NCBI RefSeq assembly: GCF_002865645.1
Contig: NW_020194684.1
Location: 341,308-405,307 of the forward strand
Source of the DNA: Hyaloscypha bicolor E
Lineage: Eukaryota; Ascomycota; Leotiomycetes; Helotiales; Hyaloscyphaceae
Direction of reading: 5' to 3'
Length of the DNA stretch: 64,000 nucleotides
Shown here: positions 38,533-50,062 of the stretch, piece by piece
Numbering within the stretch: the first letter of the stretch is position 1
Layout of the letters: the number at the start of each line of letters is the position of its first letter
The notes under the pieces: model-generated
Told to the model about the DNA's origin: nothing
What the model saw: only the letters and a program-made list of their open reading frames with translations
Databases searched by the model: none
Position numbers and translations under genes: made by a program

Positions 38533-39081
38533 GTGAATCGCAGCTTGTGGAGAGAGTACCTGCCACATGCTCTTCGGGTGCTCTATGGGGATGAAAGGGT
38601 TGATATAGAAGAGAGATATGAGCTGGATTTTAGGGCCGGGAAATGCCTGCAGGCAGATGGACGAACTAAAGAAGCTGTGAGGTGTATTGAAGAATGCCAC
38701 AGATGGAGGAAGAGTCATTTCCCAGAAGAGCACCCTAATCGACTAGCCTCCCAGCACGAGCTTGCAAAAGTCTATAAAGCTGACGGACAAATAAAGAAGG
38801 TGGTCGAGCTCCTAGAACACGTTATTGCGACAGATGAGAAGATGCTTGCCAAGGAGCACCCTGATCGACTAGCCTCCCAGCACGACCTTGCAAGCGCCTA
38901 TGAAACTAACGGACAAACAAAGAGGGCAATTAAGCTACTAGAATGCGTGGTTTTGGTAGATGAGAAGACGCTTGCCAAGGAGCACCCTAGTCGACTAGCC
39001 TCCAAGCGCGCGCTTGCAAGAGCCTACGAAGCCGACAGACAGACAACGAGGGCGGCCTTTGGAAGCACAGCTATACCTTGA
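38533..39081 (+). pseudogene. TPR-repeat part of the NLR, cut off by TGA
   Basis: This runs in the same frame as the NLR exon 5 and begins directly after its TGA with NRSLWREYLPHALRVLYGDE, which is normal NLR sequence joining NB-ARC to repeats. It has no ATG of its own near the start, so it is not a separate gene. It carries TPR units of 42 residues (HPxRLASQHxLAxxYxxxGQ), two and a half of them almost identical. The frame ends at 39079-39081 with AAFGSTAIP, but shifted by one base at about 39055 another frame reads LEAQLYLEAICGKHKV to a TAG at 39145. That is a more usual end, so a one-base change is possible there as well. Decayed or error-bearing, not a confident functional product. Confidence 0.7.
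38728..39060 (+). repeat. 126-bp tandem units encoding TPRs
   Basis: Units start at 38728, 38854 and 38980 (GAGCACCCTNNTCGACTAGC in each), spaced by exactly 126 bp or 42 codons. The third is incomplete. High identity between units is typical of fungal NLR repeats that recombine and change number. Confidence 0.88.
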
Positions 39082-40994
39082 AGCAATATGCGGAAAGCAC
39101 AAAGTGGATGACACAGTTAAGGAGCCAAAATCTACCTACGTTTAGCCGAATAGGTGTTGTTGGCTAGAGTTCTCAATTCTTATGCAGGAACTTATTTTCG
39201 AGTTCGTTAAGCCCTTGTGAATTTTGTGTTGCTTCACTTGTTATTGTGCCTCTGATTTTAGATTGTTTGATTAGCATTGTGGCTTCACACTAACCAACAC
39301 ACTGCACTTCACCTATCTAATCACTCGCCACAGCATTTGCCTCGCAGCTAGAGGAGAAGGAAATGTATTAGCTATCTACTTACAAACAAACATTCATCCC
39401 TCTAACTCGTGTAACAACAATCGAGTACACGCTCTTGCCTTTCCCAAAACAAAAGCCAGCTCCCAATTCGATAGAACTGTCTCCAATCCTCCTTGTGGTA
39501 TTTCTTGGCAGCCTTTGCAATGGATTTTTCGAGACTTTGGCAGACTTCCAAGTCTCCAAGTATGTGAGACGTGGAGATCGCCCATTGTTCATCCTGCACT
39601 CTCTTACCACCTCGTGAGGGCCCCGCGCGAGGTTCCCCGGCTGGTTTCAAAGGTATCGAATTTTTTGCAGCCGGGAACTTGTCTGTGGAGCCAATACGTT
39701 TGCTTGTGGTGGAGCTCAAATTCATCGAGAGCGGCTTGTTTTGAAGCATCAACCCCAATGTAAGGTTCAAACCGATATCCAGTCTTCCGCCCGACAACCA
39801 AATCCCAGAGTGAAGTCCAGAAACGACGAGGCAAAATCGGCTAAGGTGTCCGAGATAGCGTTGGCGAAATACTTCTTAATTAGCTGGCGTCAGGACGTGA
39901 CCATAGATACTCAGAACATCCCTCTTGTTTGATCGAGGCTGCGATCACTTCGAGGATTTTGCGAAATTGGCTTCGAAATCTGGCAAATGTTGCCTCGTCT
40001 TCGAAGTCCGACTCGGGTGATTGTGTTTTGTGCCCGACTTAACATGCCGGTCAGGCCGAGTTGAAGTGGAGGACGGACGGTGAGTCTCGGGCTGACAGAC
40101 ATTTGGAATTGTGTTCGGGCAGTTGAGCGTGTTTCTTTGTGAACTGACAAGTGAAAGACAGGCAATATGCTAACGGAGTCTGACTAAAAAGGCTTCGTTA
40201 TAGTCAGGGAATCACGCTGAGGTTGGTGTTGACCGGCGTTCAGGGCCAGTGATGGGCCATTGATCATGTTCCTGAGAGTCTCGGGGTCTGGGGAAAGAAA
40301 GCGTCTGTGGATTGGCTGTCGCGGGGCGAAGCGGGAGCCCGCACAATCAGGTCAGTCGCCATCGATGTAGACAAGAGGGTGAGTGCCACGGATGACGTCG
40401 CCGTGGGTAGCCTCCAGGCGAGTCTCAGCTTGCTAGATTCATCGGAGATGTTTCTTTGTGAACTGACCAAATCGAAGACAGGCTGTGATGCTAACGAAGT
40501 GTAGTCACCAAGGCTTCGTTATTTCTGGGGCCTGGTTCCTATGATGCGTAGACCCCCAAAAATGCTAATGCTAGAGCTGCCGGTGCCAAATCGAAGCGTG
40601 ACTGGTGGAAGAGGCGGAATTTGCATCGTTGCATCGATTCGGTTCTCCATGTTGTGTGGAGGATCCACGGGGGCTCAATATGCACCAACATTCTTCCTCT
40701 TGGGATCTTGACTCCGGGACACCAAGACTTCCAATATCGATCTAATCCAAGCATGATCTGGCAGACTTGCACGGGGGGAAACGGTCCCGGAAGGGAGGAA
40801 CCAAAACATATCCATTGACCTCGGGGCCAAGATAGCCAGCGAAGATCGATTGTCTCGCATCTCACCGCGTGCAGTGGTCCAGCCTGGTTTTCCGGTGTAT
40901 CTTGTCCGAGTAGTTCTTGTCCTTCTCAACAATAGCCTCCGGCTTGTTCAACGTGCATGATCTCCTGGTACTTTCCCCCCCCAGTGATTTCTGT

Positions 40995-41085
40995 CATCCT
41001 CGGGATGCCATTGCGACGCGGATTGAATAAGACTTGACCCATCGAGCTTCTGGTTGTCTCGGTTGTAAGTGGAGCAACCAAAGAC
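40995..41085 (-). repeat. duplicated coding relic, copy 1
   Basis: The minus strand reads CSTYNRDNQKLDGSSLIQSAS. It aligns in protein and DNA with 45175-45265, 4.2 kb away and in the same orientation. No known family recognised. Confidence 0.5.
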
Positions 41086-44000
41086 TGGGCAGTCATTCTC
41101 CGCACAACATTCAAGTCCCAAGAGGTGCCCACATTGACCCATCACCTTAACATCAACAGCCTTCGAACCGAAAGTACCAGTGTGCGCAGACAAAATTGAT
41201 GATGTGCTGAAGGGAGAGGATATTCCGGGAAAACCGAGGAGCTCGCTTTTGGGATAATTAGCCATGTATGCTCAAGGATTTCATCAGATGCTTCAGCTAA
41301 ATCAGATTCTAACACCCGATGAAAGGTCCGAATTGACAGCAACAACAGCAAGAACAAGTATTTCCCACTGCAAGATTCCTCCTGAAGATACAGAGTCGAG
41401 AGTTAAAAAGTTGAAGACAGAGAAAATGAGCTTACCTTCGACACAGAATGTCCAGTGCCAGCTAGCGGTTGGCGAAGACATGGATTATCGGAAAACAACG
41501 AAAATGTTGCTGTTGCCTTCGTTCAGTCGTAGCCAGGGCTTGTTATGCTCATTAGCCCCGAGGTTTAGCTGCACATGAGGAAGGCCATCAACATTTGGGG
41601 ACCATCTCAACTTCTTAACGAAGCCAATTTTCCCATAATAGAAGTTGATGCAGCTCCACTCCTTGTTCTTTTAGGTTCAAGTATCGCCCCACAGTGAGAG
41701 GGCAGACTAACCTCATAAGTATTGACATTGAGATTCTCAAGCAGCCCCAGTTTTAAACATTTGGAAAGGATTCACGCCTTCAAGCCATGGCCTTGTCAGC
41801 ATATAACACATTCCACACCCTTTATAACCAAGATTGCTCAACCTACCTTGTGTTTTCTTCACAGTTGCACGCCGAAGCGACCTCAGGAGAAAGATTTGAT
41901 TGACTATCCGAGTGATTCTAGAGTACAGAACTTCCCGAAGAGATTTCCACAAGAACACTAAGTCTGTATAATATCTCGCCCACTTCCATCCCAACGAGCG
42001 GCAATTCCAAAATCGACAGTAAGATGGAATATGTCAAAGGAGTCATGCGAACAGGTGTAAATGCACTACGTGTGGTTCGTCAATACTTCTGGCTGAGGCT
42101 CGTCTATCTGCGACAAGTGGTCCAGCAAAATTTCCACCAACGTGCCATGGGAATAAACTTTGACATTGACAACCGTTTTCGTCCGGAGGAGTCCCAACGG
42201 AAACGTTCTTTGACAATCAATTTCGTCCGGTCGAACGGAAACGGAGATGAGTTGAAGGGCTGCTGATCAATGTTGTCTCGGTTTCATATGAGACGAAATT
42301 TAAGCTAATAATCGATTTTGTCCCGAGCGCACACTAGATGGATTAAGGACCGACAATCGATCTCGTCTCGGTATCACAACAGACGGACTGAGGCTGACAA
42401 TTGATTTCGTCCCGAGTATACAGCCGCAGTATTAACTGTGTTGAAATCAGCTCTCAAAACTCATTGTCATAGTGAACCTAAAACATACCTCCAGCTGCTC
42501 GTCTTTCCTGAATATCCGTAGGCAGCTCAAGCTTTTGCCGCTCTACTCATAGGAGATGGAAACCACGAATGAGTGGAGTTTGAGCAGATTTAGGTACGAT
42601 CTTGACGCAGGAGGGGTCTGCCGTCGGTATCAAGGAATAGGTAACGTGAGCTGGATATAGATCGTCGTGAGACAAGTTCAGTTTTACCATACTGACGACC
42701 GTTTCCACTGCTGAGCCCTCAAGTATCCATGACGCTCAGGCTGCTCTTGCATCATGCCAAGCATAGCCTCCTTCTCCTTCTGGAACTACAGGTGTGTAGG
42801 TTTCCAAGTGTGCTACAAACAAGTTAGAATGATCCACCGAAGGAGGGAACAATGACTTACCATCTTCTTCACTCTCTTACCGGCTACTTTGCGGGGTATG
42901 ATTTTCGTTATCATAAGTAAAACAGTCTTCGTACGTTTCACCAACATCCATGGATTCATCGTGACTTGCAATGTTGCCAAAATTATCAACCCGGAAAAGA
43001 TCCTTCATTGGCGCTGGCCGAGATTTCTGCCTTTCTCCGCAACTTCAGCCAAAGGATTGGTCTTAAGGGTTGGGTGCGTTGGGCCTGGTAGGACGTCCCT
43101 AGAGCAGGAAGGGTCTTGACCTGTATGTGCATTGCTGATCCAGCGAGAGATGCCGACCATTTGTTCTTCCGGTATGTCGTATGTGACGATGAGGAAGCGC
43201 AACGGATTCGGGATTGCGGGTCGTGGGAATCGATTGTTGACGAACGTGTTGATAATATTTAAAATTAACTTCGAAATTGTCAAGAACATTGATGCTTGAC
43301 GCTTCAGTCTGGACGGGGAAGATATTCCATGATCGAGGGTGCGATCGCAATTTTCAACAGCCAAGCTTTAGCCCGGTGAGCTCGGCAGCGTTCAGGCCAG
43401 CATCGGTTTTGCTGAGCGGAGACGAAGACAAACACAATTCCGCGTATGATGGTCATTATCAACGTAGCCGCCGTCGTCCTCGGCGTCGACAATTTCCTCG
43501 GACCTTGCAGCCTTCTTGCCACAATCCCCGTGCAGCCCAGCTCTTCCCATGCATGTTGAAAGACGAAGAAAGAAGAGAGAACGACACTTTTGGTCGGTAA
43601 CATCTCGCTGTCTCTTTCTGAACTGATCAGATCAAGATTGAACTGGAGTTTACCAACAATCAATTCACAAAGACGAACGAGGACAATGACGAGCGCAACA
43701 ATGCGGGGTTTGACAAGATCTGAAAGATCAATAATAATAATGACTGGCACGTCATTCGTCTCGTCTGATACATGCTCTTCCAAATTCAAAGTCAGACTCA
43801 AGTCCGGGTCCGTGTTCTGCGGCCGGAAGGTTTTCGACTGGAAGTACTTAATCTCTTCTGCGAAGAGATCGCTTGGAGCAGTCCCGGCTTCTGCTGGATG
43901 TGGTTGTGTGTCATCTTCGTCCTGGATTGGCATCATTGTGGGATGATGCTGGACTCTTCTTGATTTTTCGTCAAATGTCTGTTCGGCGAGTGCTAAGCCG

Positions 44001-45174
44001 TATGTGAGCCCCGCAGCCAGAGCAAAAACTTCGACCCTAAGGACAATTTGCAAGCAGATGTTGTAGCAGGTGGACCGGCTCAACGCTCGGTAAGGTGTAG
44101 GTGCTATCGTGGGCGTGTATGTATGTTGGCCTGCGCTTTCAAGTTAAGCGGACGTTGAGCACCACTGATAGGTGGTTCGTTATCCTCAACGCTGACCTCG
44201 CCGTGCTCTTGCATTTGCTGACTGCCACCGGCTGCTTGAGTTGTGTCCATTTAGTCTTCGGCGGAGTCAGGGGTGAGAGTAACTCCATGGGGCTGCTCAA
44301 CTCTAACCGGACCCACGAGCAGGAAAGAACTGGCTTGTGACAACCAAGCGTTCCAAGAGACTTGTGTTTTCGTCCTTCGATGTCGGCTCTTCCTATCATA
44401 CCGAAGCAGAATTCGGTAAGGGTTGGATTTTTCACCCAAAAACCTCTTGGCGGGAGTGACGCAGATGAATGAAAGACCGAAGTAAGGCAATTGGTTCGGG
44501 CTCAGACGGGGTGTTGGCACCATGCCGGGCAAAGTGTTGAATGGAAGAAGCAGTGCCATTTGACGGAGCGCAATTTGTCGATGGAGATTATGAAGTGGAC
44601 CTCTTCCAAATGCCCCAGCAAGTTTCAATCGTTGCTTAGGAGATTGTGTAAGCTCTCCGAACTTCTTGCGGCGTGGCTACGACCGGGGCCATGGTCAAGA
44701 GCATGATCAAGTTGACCAATCTTGTATCTAACTCGTGGGGTGTTCTTCGTATCTGTCTTGCGTGCCTCCGGAGGCGAGTGCCGAAACACAAGGCCACTTT
44801 GGCAGTAAAACCCGCCCGTCTAGTCCATTCTACACACTCGAAGACTCCTCTCAGTGTACAAGAGTAGGTCGGTGAGTACGCACTCCAATCTTGCATCTGG
44901 CCAATGGGGTGTTTTTCGTATTGTCCCGCGCTCCAATCATGGAGTGTTCTTCGTATCTGTCTTGCGCTCCTGATCGAGCACCTCAAGAAGAGGCGTTCTC
45001 GACATTCCTTGTAAATCCGCGGGAAGGAATTGCTTTCACACCAAGTCGTACTCAAAGCTTCCTCTAGCTTGCCACTAAAACCAGTCCACTGGGCAAAGAT
45101 CAATGCCTTCTCCTCTTGGACATCCATGGTTCATTGGATCAGCTTGATGATTGCGTCAATCTTAAAGCCTTGCT

Positions 45175-45265
45175 CGGAACACGACTGCGACGCCGATTGA
45201 ATGAGACTTAGCTCATCGAGCTTCTGGTAGTCTCGATCGTAAAATGAGCAAGCCATGTTGCAAGC
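45175..45265 (-). repeat. duplicated coding relic, copy 2
   Basis: The minus strand reads CSFYDRDYQKLDELSLIQSAS; partner of 40995-41085. The shared DNA word ATCGAGCTTCTGGT is exact. Confidence 0.5.
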
Positions 45266-46009
45266 CGGGATCTCCCATCCACTTATTACCATTCGCATTT
45301 GATGCTGGAGCTCCAATCTCTCATAGATTGAATGGTGAATCAAAGCCTAAAAAATCCAAATTGACAAGGGCTACCCAATGGGATGTAGAGGAGCAAGGAG
45401 AGACTCAATGGTAAGACTGGCCAGTGGGTTCTAAAGCCTGCAACACCGACCATCCGTGTAAACACGGTTTGAACGGGCTCGTACTCGTGCTTAGGATTCT
45501 TTCCACACTTGCTACACGCTGTGTGCCCCCAGAGTCGGCATTCCAAGAAGGCTGTAGTTGTTCCAGTCTTGTTGCAAGTTGAAAGTTTTGGTCATCGAAA
45601 ATCGGGTTGAAGCCGCTTCAGCCCTGTTGCGACCCTCGCAGAAATATAATCTGACTGCCATCTGAGAGATTACAAAGGTCTTCAGGTCGTTCCGTTCCCA
45701 AAGGTTGGTTGTAGCGTCGAAATGATATAATGCCGAGCAATACGCAGCCACCTTGACTCTGTGGCATCGTCATGTTGCTCATCGCTTGATCTTGGGGTAC
45801 TTGTCTGGTGCTCTTCATGAGCTTGTGGCGAAAGTCCATTTTGTCCCCCCTGGTCCAGAGAAGACACTATCGATTCGAATGCTCAGCTTGATTAGACAGG
45901 AGCACTTCCGTGTGTTCCGAGGAAGGCAGGGACCGAAGCAGAAATTGCCTGTGAATTATTAGTATATTTCATTTGCGCAATTTAGACAACAAATTTCAGC
46001 GGAGTTTCA

Positions 46010-46170
46010 GTTCGAAGTTGGACGAAGTACAAGACAGTAACTATCTAGAAACACTTATCCGTCCGAAAGCAATGAAAGAAAAGTTCAACTGAGAGCTAGT
46101 TCGATTTTGGACGAAAGTAAAGCTAGCAACTATCTAGAAAGTCCTATCCGTCCGAATGCAATCAAAGCTC
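46010..46170. repeat. imperfect tandem duplication, period about 95 bp
   Basis: TTGGACGAAGTACAAGACAG, AACTATCTAGAAACACTTAT and CCGTCCGAAAGCAATGAAAG are repeated as TTGGACGAAAGTAAAGCTAG, AACTATCTAGAAAGTCCTAT and CCGTCCGAATGCAATCAAAG. No coding meaning seen. Confidence 0.65.
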
Positions 46171-46811
46171 GACAGCAGCAAAACACATGACAGTGAAAAT
46201 GAAAATAATGAGGAATCTTGTAGTGCTGGAGATAATGGGGGCAGACAGTTGAAAGAAGTGAGGCGCAAGAGGGGCCGGGAACAGCCAACTGAAAGGAAGT
46301 TGTGGGGTTGGTAGCAAACTCACCAGAAGGCATGGAATAACGGAACCACGAAGAAAACTCAGTTGCTTCTCGAAGCATCGAGTCTCAGGAGTCATTTAAG
46401 CAGCAGCTTTCACGACAAAACCACGGCTCTCGAAGCCGAAAATATTATGTGGAGCTGGAACCATCAGCTGTTCTCCACCTCAACGGTTCCAGAATAATTC
46501 TGCACGATTTCAACTAGCATTAACTACTTTGTGAAGTAGGTGCTATAATTGCAGGAGTCAGTAAATAGTCCGGAGCATGAATTGAAGGTCAAGCTGCTTT
46601 CTACAGCAGCGTAGCTTGATGTGGATGCCTGGTTTCAAAAAGGGGGAGGGTGTCGAGACATCTCTCCGGCTCGTGTGCTTACTCGCCAAAATCGAAAACC
46701 CCTTACCGAATATTTTCCTCCGCCATCAACAAAGCCTTTGCTCCGCCCCAACCCACAGTACTCACGACCACGACTCGAAAAACGCAACCAATCGCAATCA
46801 AAAAGGGCAAA

Positions 46812-47417
46812 ATGAATCGCCAAGACGCCCGCAACCGTTCCATGCAGAGCAACGCGAGCTCCAGCTCCAGCTCGTCCTCGCATGTCTCAGTACAGTCCCG
46901 AGCTTCCACGCCACGGCCAAACCCGAATGCACCACTGGATTGTTTCTATCCATTGTACATGAAGTACATGAGGACTTATATTAGTGCCGTTGACGTCAAT
47001 CTCCCACAAAACGCCAATCTCCCCATAGACGAGTGGAGGAGGCGTTTGGACGCCTTGGAAGGAAGATGGGTGGACCTGGTCGATGCGTGCCAAGAGGCCT
47101 TCGAGACTAATCTTACATGCCGCACCTGCTTCGACAGACCAGAGACAATCATCGCCAACGGAAGCCCACGACATGCGTATTCCAGAGAGCTACAACAAAA
47201 GGTTACAGATCTGGTCAATGACATGGAGGGCGCGTCCCTGACACGCTTGAACCAGCACAAGCTGGACAACATCCGCCGAAGATGGTATAGTCTGGAACTC
47301 CAATACCAGCAGGAAAATTTGTCCACACAATGCCCTGGTCTGATCGAAATCGACAATAGAGATGAGACCAACTACGGAGAGGACGGACCACCAGAAGGTT
47401 TCGGGGAGGGTGAATAG
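46812..47417 (+). CDS. small Ser-rich N-terminal protein of unknown function
   Basis: A single-exon frame of 201 codons starting at AAAATGAATCG; the open frame extends upstream to 46650 but without an ATG. The first 35 residues are low complexity with a run of eight or more Ser, then a Pro-rich step (STPRPNPNAPLDCFYP). The main part (about residues 40-180) is predicted mostly helical and charged (IDEWRRRLDALEGRWVDLVD, LNQHKLDNIRRRWYSLELQY). It has Cys pairs around LTCRTCFDRPET and an acidic tail (YGEDGPPEGFGEGE). No signal peptide or membrane segment is seen. I do not recognise the family. It lies 150 bp from the convergent DAHP synthase gene; codon use and composition look normal for a real gene. 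Confidence 0.6.
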   Translation: MNRQDARNRSMQSNASSSSSSSSHVSVQSRASTPRPNPNAPLDCFYPLYMKYMRTYISAVDVNLPQNANLPIDEWRRRLDALEGRWVDLVDACQEAFETNLTCRTCFDRPETIIANGSPRHAYSRELQQKVTDLVNDMEGASLTRLNQHKLDNIRRRWYSLELQYQQENLSTQCPGLIEIDNRDETNYGEDGPPEGFGEGE

Positions 47418-47566
47418 ATCCTCCACATGGCGGCCCTAAGTTTTGCAAAGGATTACTCGATGTATATGTTCCCAAGGATTGTTTTGAGTATGTTGGATAT
47501 GATAAAAGCTTGTTCGCGTTATGGGTGGAGTGGCCAGGCCACTGCGAAGATCATTGGCCCCGAAGA

Positions 47567-49099
47567 TTATTCGGAATCGACTCCTCGCTCGCCACGATAA
47601 TGCCCAGCAATCAGGAAAGCCATCTCGAGGGCTTGCTTCTCATTCAGCCTCGGGTCGCAGAAGCTGGTGTAGTTGAGCGACAGGTCTTCCTCGGCAAGGC
47701 CAACGCTGCCTCCAGTGCATTCGGTAACAGCGTCGCCGGTTAACTCAAGATGGACACCACCGAGGTAGCTGCCTTCTTGCTTATGTATGGCCAGTGTTTG
47801 CTGCAACTCGGAGAAGATATCAGCGAATTGGCGGGTCTTGATGCCAGTGGCGGTTGAGCGTGTGTTGCCATGCATGGGGTCGCATTGCCAAACAACGCTG
47901 CGTGCATATTCGCTGCCTTCAACGATGCGGATGTGGGTTGGAAGGAGAGTGCGAACTTTCGGGGCTCCATAGCGAGTGATGAGCGTTATCTTTCCAACCT
48001 CGACGGAGGGATTGAGGGCGCGAAGAAGAGCGAGGAGGTCGGAGGATGAAGTTGTGGGACCAATCTTAACACCGATAGGATTCTCGATGCCGCGGAAGTA
48101 TTCGATGTGAGCTCCATCAATTTGGCGTGTTCTATCACCAATCCAGAGGAAGTGTGCACCAGTGTTGTACCAAGACTTTCCGTCGTCTGGAGTCTGTGTG
48201 GAGGACTGTGCAGCACGTGATGAACGGCTTGGATTCTTGAGTCGGCGTGTCAGGCTCTGCTCGTAGTCGAGAAGAAGGCCTTCATGGCTTGTGTACAGGT
48301 CAACTGACTGCAGTTGGCCGGCTGTGTCTGCTCCAACGGTTCGCATGAAACGAAGGGACTCGGTGATGGAGGAGACGATGTTGGAATACTTGACTTGAAG
48401 CTCAGGGTCGTGAACGTGTCCAAGACCCCAGTCGAGAGGACGATGGAGATCAGCAATGCCCGAAGAGAGAGATCCTCGAATGAAGTTCAGCGTGGCTGCA
48501 GAGTGAAAGTATGCGCTACATGTTGTCAGCGAGAGTCTTGAAGTCAAGTTCGGAAGGAGCACTCACCTGACGAGTCTTGATGGATCGAGAGCTCTCTCGT
48601 CGACAGGATATCCGTTCAAGATGTCACCTCTGAATGAATTGGTCTCTTTGCCATCGACCATCTCAGTGGGCTTGGATCTCGGCTTGGCGTATTGTCCAGC
48701 CATGCGAGCAATGCGGACAACGGGCTTGTTCGCACCCCAGATGAGGACCAAACTCATCTGGAGAAGCAACTTGATCTTCGATTCAATAGCGTTCTCTTCG
48801 CAGTAGTCAAACAATTCGGCGCAGTCGCCTCCTTGGAGAAGGAAGGCCTTACCAAGGGCGACATCTCGTAAGCTTTCCTTCAGCTTCACGATCTCGGTCG
48901 GGGTGACAATGGGAGGAAGACTTGTAAGCTTCGAAAGGGACTTCTCAACGCTCTTCTGGTCCTCATAGACAGCCTCCTGATGGATTGTCTTTGTTGTCCA
49001 TGAGACTGGAGACCAAGGCTGAGGACTTTTGCGGAGATGAGCAAGCTGACTCGCAGTGAACCCAGAGCTGCCAGAAGGAGGTTGGGAAGTGCTCGACAT
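47567..49099 (-). CDS. class II (plant-type) DAHP synthase
   Basis: 3-deoxy-D-arabino-heptulosonate-7-phosphate synthase joins phosphoenolpyruvate and erythrose 4-phosphate, the first step of the shikimate pathway to aromatic amino acids. Two exons (49099-48567, 48515-47567) around a 51-nt intron give 493 residues, a usual length for class II enzymes. Motifs in order: LLQGGDCAELF with the metal-binding Cys, KPVVRIARMAGQYAKPRS, TGAHFLWIGDRTRQIDGAHI, GIENPIGVKIGP, VWQCDPMHGNT, GGVHLELTGDAVTECTGG with metal ligands His and Glu, and SFCDPRLNEKQALEMAF. I chose the ATG at 49099 (MSSTSQ). An ATG 201 bases upstream is in frame, but the extension is not family-like. Class II enzymes are present in many fungi beside class I isozymes, and N. 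crassa has both. Divergent from the HYPK-like gene, 350 bp away. Confidence 0.93.
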
Positions 49100-49449
49100 G
49101 ATCCTCGTGGCTTGAAGATGAAGTGATGGGACAGATGAAGTTCCAAAGACAAGAACAACGACGGAAGGGGGGGTGTTCAAGGCGAATTGCTTGCAAGGTT
49201 GAGTAACTTCGTGAGGAGTTTGATCTTCGCGTTCCTGGAATGAGGTTATTTGTTGTGCGGAGCAAGGCTCGCGAGGCGCCTGAATCTGCCTCCCCGCCAT
49301 CCCCTATTCGGCTAGCGGCTTTCAGGCGGTGCGGGCTTCACAGGGATCTGCGGCAAGGAGCTGCTAAAAACAACGACATCCCTTGGACAATTTAATCTTC
49401 AGCTGTCTGTCCTTTCAATCGTTTGTCAGTTTCACAACTCGCTCTCAAA
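49100..49449. promoter_or_regulatory. shared divergent promoter region
   Basis: 350 bp between the DAHP synthase and HYPK-like start codons. Both promoters must lie here unless the longer DAHP synthase frame is used. I see no clear TATA box or known factor site. Confidence 0.5.
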
Positions 49450-50062
49450 ATGGCAGAAGCACAACCTCCTACGGTCATTGAAGGGGCCACGACCGGCGAC
49501 GTCGATGACGAAATTCCTGTAGCAGCCAAATCTGCTGAGGACCGAAAAGCAGCAGCAGCTCTCTCCTCCCTCGATGCTCCTCGAGACGACGAGTCTGCAA
49601 GCACCAAAGATGTCGACCAAGAAGCTGTACGAAAGGCTATGGAGAGATTAGGGGGTTCTGCCACCACGAATGGGACTGCAGCGAAGAAAGGCGACGAGAA
49701 GAAGGTTATCAAGAAGACTGTGAAGGTCGATCCTGCAGATGTCACTTTGCTGGTATGTCTACGAGGGGGCTTTTCCTAAACACCGAACTCTCCAAATTTG
49801 GAAGGTCTTGCCCCATAGCTTGTCTTTACTCCTCGGAGTGCTTCCGCAGAAACTCCTTCGGCAGACTCTCCCCCAGAGTACCCCCCAACTTGCCAGCCCC
49901 AGGTTTCCAAATTCTCCGGCATGGTCAAACGCCAGCTAATATCACCTCCCTCATCAGGTTGAAGAACTCGAGTTGTCGAAGATCAAGGCAACGGACCTGC
50001 TGAAGGCGCATGATGGAGATGCTGGGAAGGCGCTGAGGGCATTCATTGCACCAGCAGCATAA
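49450..50062 (+). CDS. HYPK-like (huntingtin-interacting protein K) UBA-domain protein
   Basis: Two exons (49450-49752, 49958-50062) around a 205-nt intron give 135 residues. HYPK is a small partner and regulator of the NatA N-terminal acetyltransferase at the ribosome, with chaperone-like activity. The last 48 residues carry the HYPK core: basic stretch KKVIKKTVKVDPADVTLL, then a UBA/NAC-type domain VEELELSKIKATDLLKAHDG..AGKALRAFI. The N-terminal half is acidic, Ala/Ser-rich and probably disordered, longer than in the animal protein. Without splicing, the UBA domain would be lost to an early stop; the join falls exactly before VEELE in phase 0. The start context (CTCAAAATGGC) is good. Identification rests on the C-terminal pattern. 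Confidence 0.85.

Larger units (their letters stand above)
39146..46811. other. 7.7-kb gene-poor region with duplicated relic segments
   Basis: No gene can be defended. Open frames are short and change frame often. The longest, on the minus strand at 44083-43304, has a hydrophobic stretch (VPVIIIIDLSDL) but no ATG until 43936 and no recognised domain. Several duplicated segments occur. 40129-40203 and 40448-40522 share TTTCTTTGTGAACTGAC and GGCTTCGTTAT. 40995-41085 and 45175-45265 share a minus-strand peptide YNRDxQKLDxxSLIQSAS. 42260-42420 repeats the words TCGTCTCGGT and GTCCCGAG. 46010-46170 is a tandem pair. The GC content is ordinary, so this is not RIP-type decay. It may contain decayed members of one unnamed gene family on the minus strand. 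Confidence 0.45.

Noticed and set aside
43304..44083. Minus-strand frame of 259 codons as a membrane protein gene
   Set aside because: No ATG until 43936, only one hydrophobic stretch, no recognised domain, in a region full of relic segments; left in the regional entry only.
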